This document shows, one piece after another, positions 49,577 to 60,060 of a DNA stretch of 64,000 nt; position 1 is the first letter of the stretch; every line of letters begins with the position of its first letter. Under the pieces are notes generated by a model. The model made no database searches and was not told where the DNA came from. It worked only from the letters and a program-made list of their open reading frames with translations. The stretch spans positions 497,013,627-497,077,626 of the forward strand of contig CM046881.1 in the NCBI GenBank assembly GCA_025667525.1, written 5' to 3'. This DNA is from Glebionis coronaria. Lineage: Eukaryota > Streptophyta > Magnoliopsida > Asterales > Asteraceae. The position numbers were made by a program, and so were the translations under genes.

Positions 49577-50419
49577 TTAATTAAAATCAAAGAATGATTT
49601 AAAAGGGGTGTTTGTTTTTGGCCGCCTAGCAAACAAACCCGAGGGGGGTTTGGTTTGCTATTGCCGCCACCACCAAGACCATTTTTGGTCTTGGTTGGCT
49701 CATGTGGGACCCACGGCAGCAAGGAGGCACACGTGCCCCGAGTTTGGCTCGGGGTACGGTGTCGAATTCATGCCCGATTCATGGTTTGTTGGTTAAATCA
49801 TGATTTATGCTACATGTTAATTTCTATGAATTATGAACTTAGGATATAATTAATTAATAACATGAAATATTAATTAAATCATGACTTAGGTTATTTTAAT
49901 TATTAGTTTAGCATGACATTAATTTAACCTAAGTATTTTTATGTTATAAGTTATAATTAATTAATTATTTAAAACATGCCTATAATTAATTAATTTAGAC
50001 ATGACTTAGGTTATATTATTAATAATAATAATACACATTTTAACCTAAGTATTTTCATTTCATTTTAATTAAAACATGTTATACTTTAATTAAAATGCTT
50101 AACCTATAGTTTAATTAAAATACATGAAATAATAATTAAACTATATACTATATCATATGACTTAAGAAACAAGCTTATAAACACTTAGACTTATATGTTA
50201 GCTTATGTAACCAGCTTAATTCTAAATATGGAAACTTCTATTTATAGAAACTTAATTAAATAAGGCAACTAATCTATTAATGGAAACCTTCTATATATGG
50301 AAATCTATCTAATTCAGGCAGCTAATCTAATCATGGAAACGTTATATATATGGAAACTTATTTAATTATGGCAGCTGCTCTATTTTTGGAAACTTTCTAT
50401 TTTTAAAAACTAATCTATT

Positions 50420-50610
50420 TTAAGCAGTAAATTCTATTTTTGGAAACTTTCTATTTTTGGAAACTTTCTATTTTTGGAAACTTTCTATTTTTGGAAACTT
50501 TCTATTTTTGGAAACTTTCTATTTTTGGTAACTTTCTATTTTTGGAAACTTTCTATTTTTGGAAACTTTCTATTTTTGGAAACTTTCTATTTTTGGAAAC
50601 CTGCTATTTT
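50420..50610 (+). repeat. 17-bp tandem repeat in the C 3' LTR
   Basis: About ten to eleven copies of GGAAACTTTCTATTTTT, with one GGTAAC unit as in the 5' LTR. It gives false ORFs at 50440-50656. Confidence 0.85.
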
Positions 50611-51981
50611 TTTGGAAAGTTACTTATTATTACACAGTAAGTATAATAATACATGAAACACCAGTAATACTTAATCAGATTAATCAGAATACTAGATAAA
50701 CACAGTTTAAGGCTTTAAACAGTGAACCATGACCTAAAACATACCAAATCAGCTAAAATGAGACACAAAACCCAGTACGTAATCAGTGAATCGATACTTA
50801 TACACGTGTGTATTCATGTAGCGTTAGTGATCCAGAAGTAGGAGTCTTTCTTCCGTTCATTCACTGGACTTGAGGTACGGATTCCCGTCCTTTCAGTATG
50901 GACATTCTTTCCTTATTAGGATTTCCCCGTATGCAGCCAACTGTTTTCCCCAGTATTTGTTTTATTGTTTTGAACTGCTTATGTTTAATTAGCATAATCT
51001 ATAGCCATATACAAGCATGACCAGTTTCACCTAGTTATGGAGGTACCATAACCATAGCATTGGAGGCACCGATGTTATGACTTCCCCACGGCGGAGTGAT
51101 TGCTCGTGGCGTCCCTTTCAGTTTTGGCCATATTATTATATCAGGTGGGGCGTATGGGTGCATCCTAGTTACATGTTTTTATTCAGTTTATCATGGTGAA
51201 TGTGGTGTGTGCCTTGCACCCTTCACAAGGAGTTGATCCCTCCTACCCAAACCAGTATATTGATTAGAGGCATCCCCTCTAATCAGCATGATGAGGTCAC
51301 CCCTCCAAGTATTCATGCACGTGACCTTTTCATGACCTATATGGGCTATGGTATATATATATGTTAAAACAGTTTTCACAAGATAAACATAAGGCTTTTC
51401 AAACTATAAAACCAGTTTTCTTGATACTTAACCAGTTTACTCAGTACTTAGTCTTCCGCTGTTATATGTTACATGCTTATCCTATTTCATGCTATATTTG
51501 TACATCCGTGCACTGAGCGTCTTGCTCAGCCGTTTTCCTTTTCATGTTCCCAAAACGGCAGGTACTCAGGGACGCTCGTAGATCTCAAACGTAGGTGCGT
51601 ATGGACTGGAAGCTTTACTGTCTTTCTTTACTTTATGCATTTCCTTTACTTTGATACAGTTGCTATGGACATTGTTTCGTCCTTTCCTTTTACAGTATTT
51701 ATGTTTGTGTGTGATGAGCTTTACTTTGGGGTACCGATGTTTGATTCCGGTATTTCCCTTTTATGGTTGAATAATGCTTAGACATTTATCCTTGTATGCT
51801 TTGATGACACACCATGATTATGCGTAATATTCCATTTCCAAAATGGGGTGTTACAGGTATAGCAGAAGAATGCATCAACAAAAGCTTGAAAAGAAATATA
51901 AGTACGAAGGTCTCATATCATGATAGCCGGGATATAACCCGTAAGCTTGTCATGATGTACAAGAAATCTGGTACATCTATA

Positions 51982-52836
51982 CTAGTCTTGCCTAGATGAT
52001 CCACTAGGTATGGCTGGTGCTGATGGTGTTGATGAAGCTGGTGGAGCTGCAAATGCTCTTCGGGAACCCTGTAATGCCCGAATCATTGCTCGGGTCTCCT
52101 TGAGCACATGGAATGCTGTCAGCAAATAGGTCCGGAGTCTATTGGTGGATCCTCGGAGATGAGTCATCTCTGCTGTAATCCCGTCATGTCGGACGGTGGC
52201 GAGATCACAAAAGATAGACAACGATTGCTCCTGAGCAGATAGGACCGTATGGGTCTGATGCTGAGGACCCTCCATGACCTGGATACGTTGGTGAAGACGA
52301 CGATTCTCCTCTATGAGCCACTTCAATGATTTATCAGTCTTGGCATGGACACCCTTAGTGGTCTGGGCTTCTCTTCTCATGGTACGGGAGAAAGTGTCAA
52401 TACGATCATGGATGACGGTGTGGCCTTGTTGGCCGGCTATCAGTAGATTGCGGAGGTCTGATATCTCTTTCTCCTGGCGTGCAGCCAGTGCGGCAATCTG
52501 AGTCTGAACAGGATCGACATGTCTTGCTCTGGATCCTTCCCCGGTCTCATAATTAGAGACGGGTACGGACCCGGAGAAATAGCCCGATGATAAGAATGGA
52601 GGCACGGAAGGTGCTAGGCTAGGAAGAACCTGGTCCTCTTCCATAGAGGTTGGGGCCAATATAGCTGATGCGGAGGTAGGAAATGGGTCCTTTGGGAGTA
52701 CAACCTCGATATTTGGGTCATCCTCTAAATCCGAGGCTGACAACCATCCATACTGCGCCGATCGTGGAGATGAACAAACAACTGGGGTAGGAGCTACTAC
52801 GGGTAGAAGAATCGAGGATGCAGTAGGCGGAGTCAT
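51982..52836 (-). CDS. Extra ORF of element B upstream of gag, coiled-coil, unrecognised
   Basis: 284 codons, open, M at 52836, stop at 51982. Residues 1-100 are rich in Pro, Ser, Ala and Val (TPPTASSILLPVVAPTPVV). Residues of about 105-250 are charged and helix-prone (RQEKEISDLRNLLIAGQQ, SLKWLIEENRRLHQRIQVME) and look like a coiled coil. The tail is again Ala/Pro/Ser-rich. There is no zinc knuckle, protease or membrane segment. It lies between the PBS and gag of B, on the same strand, about 520 bp after the PBS. It may be a gag N-terminal/matrix-like or accessory protein of this family. That it has stayed open while gag and protease are broken is notable. Confidence 0.65.
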   Translation of the reverse strand: MTPPTASSILLPVVAPTPVVCSSPRSAQYGWLSASDLEDDPNIEVVLPKDPFPTSASAILAPTSMEEDQVLPSLAPSVPPFLSSGYFSGSVPVSNYETGEGSRARHVDPVQTQIAALAARQEKEISDLRNLLIAGQQGHTVIHDRIDTFSRTMRREAQTTKGVHAKTDKSLKWLIEENRRLHQRIQVMEGPQHQTHTVLSAQEQSLSIFCDLATVRHDGITAEMTHLRGSTNRLRTYLLTAFHVLKETRAMIRALQGSRRAFAAPPASSTPSAPAIPSGSSRQD

Positions 52837-53354
52837 GATGCTCTGTAATAGTATTATTTTAAGTTTGATGTGAGTATAAGCTTACAAACAAAGAAAAATG
52901 TTATTTTAGATTACATGCTTTATGAAATATATCCCTTTTTAAACAATTCTTATAATGTTTTAAGGGTATAAATATTAATACTCATATATACATATATGTA
53001 TTATCATTTAAGCATTTCATTTATCAATTTGTAAGTGTGAAGTTTAGTCTAATATTACCCATATTCTCATTTTCAGTATTTTACTATGTAGTGTAAAATT
53101 TTCAAGTTTAGCACGTCTAACATATAGCAATATCTCACTAAACAGTATTAATAATCAAGTTCAGTAAACATACATATATATATATAATTAGTTCACATAG
53201 CATATAATGCCCTAAGAACTATATGCTTAACTAATACGGTCCCAAAATAAAATCCCAAAAAGATTTTTGTAAGTTATAGTCCAGTTTTTAAATAAAAGAA
53301 AAATCATTTTATTTTTATTTTATTTAAAAATTTATCTAGTTCTCTATAACTAAT
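52837..53354 (-). other. 5' leader of element B
   Basis: AT-rich, no frame. Contains TATATATATA at about 53180. It lies between the PBS and the extra ORF. Confidence 0.6.
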
Positions 53355-53366
53355 GCTCTGATACCA
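53355..53366 (-). other. Primer binding site of element B (tRNA-iMet type)
   Basis: Plus strand GCTCTGATACCA, the complement of TGGTATCAGAGC, five bases from the LTR edge at 53372. It fixes the minus orientation of B. Confidence 0.93.
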
Positions 53367-53371
53367 TTCTC

Positions 53372-56300
53372 TGTGACACCCCGAGTAGGGTCAAAATATG
53401 CGGAATATATCCACAGAGATGTCACAAGGGTGGATCGATAGCATATAGTCCATAGAGCATAATATAAAGAGTTAGTCAAATCATATTACATGTTTATTTA
53501 AACAAATGAATAAAAATTATCTTAAACATGGTGAAGAGTGTTTGTTTGAGTTTCCCAAATAGAACCCCGGACGAGTCCTACAATGCATATTACTAATATG
53601 CTGGAGACCATGCACACACCACTTACTAACTTCATATTCCTGTGCAAAACATACTAACGGGGGTCAACATAAAGTTGGTGAATTTACAGATTTTAATCAA
53701 TTAATTAGTTTGGACATACAATAATCATAGAAGTAATAATGCACAAAGCATTCTTACTAAAATGTAAATAACATTTGTTTATTATTAGAAACTGAAGCTT
53801 AACCCCATAGTCCTCAACAGACGAGGACGTAGTGTCTTACAAAAAGACACCCATTCTAGTTCCGACATGGTATACGTCTATTGTCCCGACCAAGGCACAG
53901 TGAACATGACTCACCCATACGGGGATGGTCAATCCCCAATATATCTATTTATAACATTCGGGCGATTTACAACAATTGAACAGTTTCAACAATAATCAAT
54001 CATAATCAAGTTTATACAATTCAGTTATGTCCAATATATGTTTGCATATTTTCTTTCCCAAAAGGGAAAGTTTTATCAAAGTTTATATGGGGTTGTAAAC
54101 TCACCTGGGAGTAGGAAATTGCTTGTTTAACACGGGTATCCAATTAAAACTCACACCAAAGTTATGCCTAATCAGATAGTATAGTCTTAATAGATAGTAC
54201 AAAGAACATATATGTATGCTTATACCGATTTTAGTCAGTGCATTTATGCTACGGTGTTTATCTAAATAACCGTAGTTCAAGTAGCATCAATATTCATTTC
54301 TAGGTAAACATAAAATGTTTAACTATTAATATCAGTTAGCATACAAGTATTTATAATAATCATGCAATCTTACAATTAAGCTTCTTGGTTAAGTAGACAT
54401 AAAATGTTCTACTTAAAATATTAGTTTTCAATTTGTTCATCGTTCATATAGTTTTTATTTTCTAAGAGTATATGAGTTTATGTATGAGTAGTATATACCC
54501 CTATTTGTTATACAATTATTTCTTAAAGTAAATATAAATATTTTATTTTGAAAATAAAATATAATATTTTAACTTTAAAGTTTCCATAAATCATTTTAAC
54601 AGTCATAAAATAATTTAACTTAAGAGTTTATACATTAATTCTTTATGGTCTAGGTTTTTAATTATGTTTTATTATAATTAAAACTAGATTTTAGGGTTAG
54701 GGCTTGTTAATGTTTCGGCCTATGGCAGATTTGGTCCCCTAGTTATATCTAGGTTTTGTAATTTCACTAAATTTACAAAAACAACCCCTAGGGCTTCTTT
54801 AAGTTTCGGCAAATGACAAAAATAGTTCTTAGGGTGTTAAAGCGACAAAATAACTTTTAGAAACTTCCCAAAATGGTCCCTAGGGTTTAACTGCCACGGA
54901 TAGTATTTATTAAACCCTAGACTTTTGGATATTTAGATTTTCAGTCCTTGTGTTTACTAGTTCATCAAAACAAGTTTCATAAGTTTTCATAAGTTTTTAG
55001 TCCTTAAGTTTTATAAATTGTTATTTTCATCCAAAAAGTTTTTATAAGTTATATTTTATTATAAAAACTTTTATTTTAACATTCAAACTTTATATGGGCT
55101 CATTAAATGGGCTAAACATCTAGTGGGCTATTTTAGTGGGCTTAAATATATTTCAAGTCCACTAATTTATTTTAAATGGGCCTTTAAATCATTTATTGGG
55201 CTTAATATATTTTTAAGCCCCTTTTAATTAGTTAAATGGGCCTAAGTGTAATCTTAAGTCCATTAAGTTACTAGAATTTATTAAATGGCTTATTGGGTCC
55301 AATAAGTTTTGAATTAACATTTCATGGGCTTAAATAGTTCATTAACACTACTTTACATTTTATGTAAGTTTTAACTTAGGATATTCTTATAAGCTTGTCT
55401 TTAGTTTATTCATATTTAGTTTTGAATCTAAAATAGAAGAATAAAACTTATAGTTTGTTTTATGTGATGTACTAAATTAGATCTCGATATGTTACAATGT
55501 TTTATACAAGTCATAAGTTCTAACCATGAGCTTAAGACCTACGTAATTACCATAGTTTATTAAGGTGTGTCAAGTCTTGTTTTAAGATTGCATGTACTTG
55601 CAAGTGTTTCAATATTAAGATCTAGCTATTCATATAATAAGAAAACAAGTCAAGGTCCATGTACATCACATATAGCTTACGGTTAGCCATCTAATCTTGG
55701 TATTTCCAAGATATGGTGTTTAGCTAATTTCATATTTACCATTTAACCACAAATCTAGGTTCCACATATACATGCATGTATACTAAAAGATCATCTAAGT
55801 ATACATATAACATTTTTGTGATTTTCAATAGTCCATGTAACATGTAATGATACGTATTCCATTATTTAAACTTAGCACATAAATCACGTATTCATTAATT
55901 ATATATGTCGTGACCTTCTAGGTCATGGTTTTCATGGTTCCTGAGTTACACATGTTTATTTCATGAGATCTATGATTATTTATTAACCAAAGTCCCATAA
56001 AGTAAGACTTGTAACCCTTGCTACATTAAGTTTATCAAATGTTTTCATATGATTTTTAAATCAAGTATAAACATATAGTACTAATCATAGATTTCTTATT
56101 AAAAGATTTTTAACCATGTTTAATGGTACACAAAAATAGGCCGTGACCTTTAAGGTCATGGCTATTACCAAATCTTGATTTTTAACAAGTTATATACATG
56201 TGTTTATAGATGGATGATGATGCATGCAAGTGAAAATGAAGAAACATAAGGAGTATACCTTTCTTGCCTAAATGTTACTAAGGGAGATCTATGTGAACAA

Positions 56301-57080
56301 AGAGGTTAGAGATCTATTTAAGATGATGAAGGAGACTCCAAATATCAACCAAGCCGTGACCTTTTAGGTTCGGCTAGGGCTTGGTATAATACTTCCAAAG
56401 ATGATGATTATGCTACCAATTGATTTGTGATTACTATGAGGCAAAGATCTAGTAGATCTAGTGAACAAACTTGGATTTTTGGTGGCTTATAGCCGAATTG
56501 TTTGAGAGAAAAAGGGAAGGGAGAGTGAGATCTAGTTGAGAGGGAATGTGAAGAGTATGTTTGTGTGTTTTCGGCTAAAAGGGGATAGAGAACAATAGTG
56601 CCAAGTGTTGAAACTTGTGTTCCCAAGGCACGACACTTGTGCTCCCAAGGCATCTCTTCACCTTCCACCTAAGGGGTGCGTGTCATTCTTAGCCAAAAAG
56701 GGGGAAATAGGCTCAAGTTGTGGGCTTGTGTTGGGCTAGCACACAAAGGTAGAGGACTTTGGGCTAGTCCAAAGTGTGTATATATGTTTATAATGTACAC
56801 ATACATTTATATATGTAGTACTACCTTATACAACATTTCCCATAATTTGTTTATGTGTTGGGCATATATAGTTGTTGTAACTTTCAATACTTGTAATCCT
56901 AGTCTTATATACCAAGTTTAGTTATGCATCATATTACCATAGCAAAGTAGTTGTAGAAATATAAGTACATAGTGATCAAGTTCACACACAACTTATAGAT
57001 GTACAACACATGAGTGATTATTCTAGGATTTATGGGTGAATCTTATTACATGAAATCATGGTAAAATCATAGATTTTACC
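53372..57080 (-). repeat. 5' LTR of element B
   Basis: Plus-strand start TGTGACACCCCGAG, end GATTTTACC next to TSD GGTAC. Its outermost 21 bases (57060-57080) form a perfect 9-bp-arm palindrome, GGTAAAATC-ATA-GATTTTACC. That palindrome is absent from the other LTR, which ends ATCATGGATTTTACA. Confidence 0.92.
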
Positions 57081-57351
57081 GGTACCCAAGGACTGACTCG
57101 AGCTTTTGGAGGACGTGCATAGGATGGAAGCTGCCATAGACTTACTTTCCTTTTTCCTTCATATATTTATGCTTGTTTAGTCTTTCATTCATTTCATATA
57201 CTTTATTTATGTTTTGGGCTTATGTTTAGGAACCGATGTTTGATTCCGATTTCCCTATGGTCATGTATGTTTTACTACATATTACCTTGCATGCTTTGAT
57301 GACACTCCATAATTACGCGTAACGGTCCACTTATCAAAGTGGGGTGTTACA
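57081..57351 (+). repeat. 3' LTR of element E, second part
   Basis: Starts with the TSD copy GGTAC and continues CCAAGGACTGACTCGAGC..., matching 14741-15008 of the 5' LTR, and ends GTGGGGTGTTACA. Confidence 0.9.
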
Positions 57352-59283
57352 AAAAAAAAGTGTGTCTAATACTGGTGAAATCAACATTGTTGAAGATCCA
57401 AGTACTGCTAAGCCAACTAAGCTGACTGCAGCTGACATTGTTGAAGACCCAAGTACTGCTAAGCCAACTAAGCCGATTGCAAGTACCGCTGGTGATCATC
57501 CTTCACTAGAAAGTCAAACTCCTTTTGGAGAGGTTGAGACTTTAGCCCAATTACTGCTTGACTTAAGAAAGAAGAATTCTGTTGAGAAGATTAAACAAGC
57601 AGAGGTAGAGAAAAAGATACAACAAGAAGTTCTTGCCAAAAAGGATCAAATTCAAGGTAAGAAAGTTCAAGCTTCACACCCCACTAAAGGTGTTGTTATT
57701 CAACAACAAGCTGATGAGGAAAGACCTTCGAAGCTGAAGAAGAAGCTACCTAAGATAATCCAAAGGATAAGGAGAAGAAGCAAATATTGTTAGAATCTAA
57801 GAATGAAAGTGACTCAGATGATGATATAAGCAAAGTCATGTACAGATTTAATCAATTAGAGCATGATGAGGAATATGCTTTCAGAGTGCAAGCATAATTT
57901 CGTGAAGAAGAATTACAAGAAGAACTTGCAGCAAAGAAGCATTTGCTAGAAGCTAAGAGAATACAACAAGAATGGAACATACAAGAGTATGATAGGATTC
58001 AAGTTGAATTACATGCAAGTGAGCTTCTTGCAGACTCATTGATAGCTGAAGAGAGAGATGCTTATGATGAAGAAGAGAAATAAAATTTGATTGATGATCT
58101 GGTAAGGGAGCAACAAAGATTCTTTGCTGAAAAGAGAAGAAGAGAAAAGATTAAGCCTCCAACTACTATGCGGATTAGGAATCAAATGATGAATTTTTTT
58201 AAGAGAGTTAAGGGTTTTACTCATATTCAGCTGGTCAAGAATTTTTTTGAAGAAATCAAGACTTTGTATGAGCAATATAATATAACTGGATTGAATTTTG
58301 TTGAGATTGGATCTGAAGCAGATAGAATAGTTGTCGAAGAGCTTAAAAGACATCTACAACAAAAAAGGCAATTTGGAAGTACTCCTAGAATTGAGCCAAG
58401 TACTACTGAACCTACAAATGCATCTCCAACTATCAAGACCACTTATGTAAGGAAGAATAGAAAGGAGAAGGTAAGTTCAAGGGAGGAAGAGACTGCTCAA
58501 AGAATGAATGAAGGAGTTGAAGCTCAAGATATTGCTCATACTGAAAATGTACAAGCAGTACATACACAGTCAACAGTACATACAATAGTACATACTGAAG
58601 AGACGGTACATACAAACTTGGAAGAGGGTTCAACAGAACTTGAGGGAATCTCCAAGGGTGTTAAAAGGAAAAGGTCAACAAAGACAAAGAAGAAAGCCAA
58701 AAGGGCTAAATCAACAGCAGAAGATAGTGATAATGATAAGAACTTGAAGAAGTACTTGAAGATTGTAAAATTTGAAGATCAATGTATTGATACACAGATT
58801 TTTGGAAAGAGATCATCTATTGCTAAATGGATTTACTCTATGTCTCAAGGACTTGAAGTTCATGGAATTCAAAGAACTGATGGCACAACAAGGATATTCA
58901 GACCTTTGGAGGATATTCTTCATATTCTTGGCAGATAAGATATTCAGGATCTTTTCAAGTTAGTTCAAGAAGCCAGTACAGGTAAAACTGAAGTATCACT
59001 ATTATATAGGGAATTTCTCTTTATGTATGAGCCACATAACTGTGATCAAGAAATATTGAAGGGATTAGAGAATCAGATTCCTAGTTACTAAAGACATTAT
59101 AGGTCACGTGGATTGCATATTTTGGATATAGATGATTTTACATACTATATGCTGCAAGAGAAAACATACCCATTCCAAAAAAGATTGTTGGAAACAATGT
59201 TGGAACAACAATTGGAAGTGACTGAAGAATCTGTTGATGCTTTGGAGTTGATCAGAATGGTTAAACAACAAATCAAGGTTTGA
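57352..59283 (+). pseudogene. Asteraceae Copia-type extra ORF, C-terminal part
   Basis: Continues the ORF broken at 11869. It first has an internal duplication (IVEDPSTAKPTK twice, 57391-57470), then a Glu/Lys-rich helical stretch (57520-58080) with stops at 57791 and 57896. Next is EKRRREKIKPPTTMRIRNQM (about 58120) followed by FFKRVKGFTHIQLVKNFFEE, a Lys-rich nuclear-signal-like block (about 58660-58720), KYLKIVKFEDQCIDTQIF, then YPFQKRLLETMLEQQLEV (about 59165). The succession PPT...RNQM...LKxV...YPLxxxxLxxML is the same as in the long Tanacetum-type ORF named for 10210-11869. It ends at TGA 59281, or at TAA about 59314 if one base is shifted. Role unknown. Confidence 0.6.
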
Positions 59284-59338
59284 AAGATGAGGAAGAAGCT
59301 GAAAAAGAGCCTTAAGTGTCTGACTTTCAGTCACACTT
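59284..59338 (+). other. Possible acidic tail of the Copia-type ORF
   Basis: A one-base shift at 59280 would read LKDEEEAEKEP before a stop at about 59314, which looks like a natural acidic C-terminus. It is uncertain because the ORF is decayed. Confidence 0.35.
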
Positions 59339-59700
59339 CACAAATGGTTCTCAGTTCACCATGTCTAACACACATAAGAACTGGCTATCCATAAGCAAAC
59401 GATTTGTGGTAAAGACTTCTCAAATCCGTTGAAAGCTTATAGTTTGCTCATAACTATATGGTTCTAACTCACCTTGTTTCGAGACAAAGAGTTGGCTAGC
59501 CCTAGATAAACGGTACTAGGTAAAGACTTCATCAAATCCGTTGATGCGTGACAATTTACCAAAAATTGTAAGGTTATCAGTACACCTTATCTTTATGAAT
59601 AAAGTATTGGCTATTCCAGAGTGTACGGCTAACTGGTAAAGAATTTATCAAATCCGTTGATAGCTGGTGATTTGCTAAAAATCATGAAGCCAATACAAAT
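59339..59700 (+). repeat. Three diverged tandem repeats of about 115 bp
   Basis: Each copy has a GTTCTCA/GTTCTAACTCACC-like start, a TTGGCTA(T/G)CC word, then GGTAAAGA(C/A)TT, then TCAAATCCGTTGA and a TTTGCT/TTTACC-like end. The TCAAATCCGTTGA word is at about 59423, 59530 and 59650. The copies are imperfect (by eye well below 80% identity), so the duplications are old. No coding potential. Confidence 0.7.
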
Positions 59701-60060
59701 TGGTTTTTGTTGTTAACTATTTTATTTCAGGTATGAAGAGTGCAAGCAAAGAAGTATTCAAAGAAGAAAATACTAAGAAGGTTTTGTCTCATCAATTCAA
59801 GACTGAAGTTCATGTTTCAGAGTTCACAGATTTAACTCAAAGAAGACAATTACTGATGCTGCAAAGAGAAATGAATGTTTAGAAGACACAAAGAAGATAA
59901 TTGATTGTAGAGTTTTACCACACCTTTAGGAAAAGGAGGATAAAATAGGGAAAGTATTAAATACGACGGTTTAGGAAAACCGTGTACAAATGACCCTAAG
60001 TGAAGTTCAAGTTCGTTTCCCAAGGAGGTATATGTGTGTGAATAATTCATAAATGGTTTG
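59701..60060 (+). other. Region after the repeats, with a short frame and purine tracts
   Basis: A 50-codon stretch (59731-59882) reads SASKEVFKEENTKKVLSHQF, with no match that I recognise. Purine tracts AGGAAAAGGAGGATAAAA (59929) and CCAAGGAGG (60018) could be remains of a PPT region of the Copia element, whose 3' LTR should follow, but no LTR start can be fixed. Confidence 0.35.

Larger units (their letters stand above)
38441..51855 (+). mobile_element. Element C: young Ty3/gypsy chromovirus, plus strand
   Basis: TSD GGTAT (38436-38440, 51856-51860). LTRs are 38441-41487 and 46409-51855, the latter carrying a Helitron. PBS TGGTATCAGAGCC is at 41492 and PPT at 46376-46408. Gag-pol is recognisable from end to end with all catalytic motifs and only two TAG codons. 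LTRs differ at about 5 positions in the first 400 bases. Without the Helitron it is about 11.0 kb. Same family as element E. Confidence 0.95.
46409..51855 (+). repeat. 3' LTR of element C, containing the Helitron
   Basis: Same sequence as the 5' LTR to 47192, then the Helitron, then LTR again from 49577 to TGTTACA at 51855. Net length 3063 bp. It ends next to TSD GGTAT. Confidence 0.95.
26969..57080 (-). mobile_element. Element B: Ty3/gypsy chromovirus, minus strand, carrying D and C
   Basis: TSD GGTAC flanks it on both sides (26964-26968, 57081-57085). LTRs are 26969-30698 and 53372-57080, with PBS complement GCTCTGATACCA at 53355 and the PPT on the left, so transcription runs right to left. 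The order on the minus strand is extra coiled-coil ORF, gag, protease, RT, RNase H, integrase, chromodomain. It is broken by solo LTR D, by element C and by several stops. Own length without D and C is about 13.8 kb, long for a chromovirus because of the 3.7-kb LTRs. Confidence 0.92.
11870..57351 (+). mobile_element. Element E: degenerate Ty3/gypsy (chromovirus) retrotransposon, split by F and B
   Basis: LTRs start TGTAAAACCCGCATGC (11870) and end GTGGGGTGTTACA (15008, 57351). A TGGTATCAGAGC PBS follows the first LTR and a PPT precedes the second (24066). RT and integrase remnants are on the plus strand. The flanks are AAACA (11865-11869) and AAAAA (57352-57356), an imperfect TSD, but the same ORF continues on both sides, which supports a single insertion. 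Without nested elements it is about 10.5 kb. It belongs to the same family as the much younger element C. Confidence 0.85.

Noticed and set aside
11865..57356. Perfect TSD for element E
   Set aside because: The flanks are AAACA and AAAAA, only four of five matching; insertion is supported instead by the ORF continuing on both sides.
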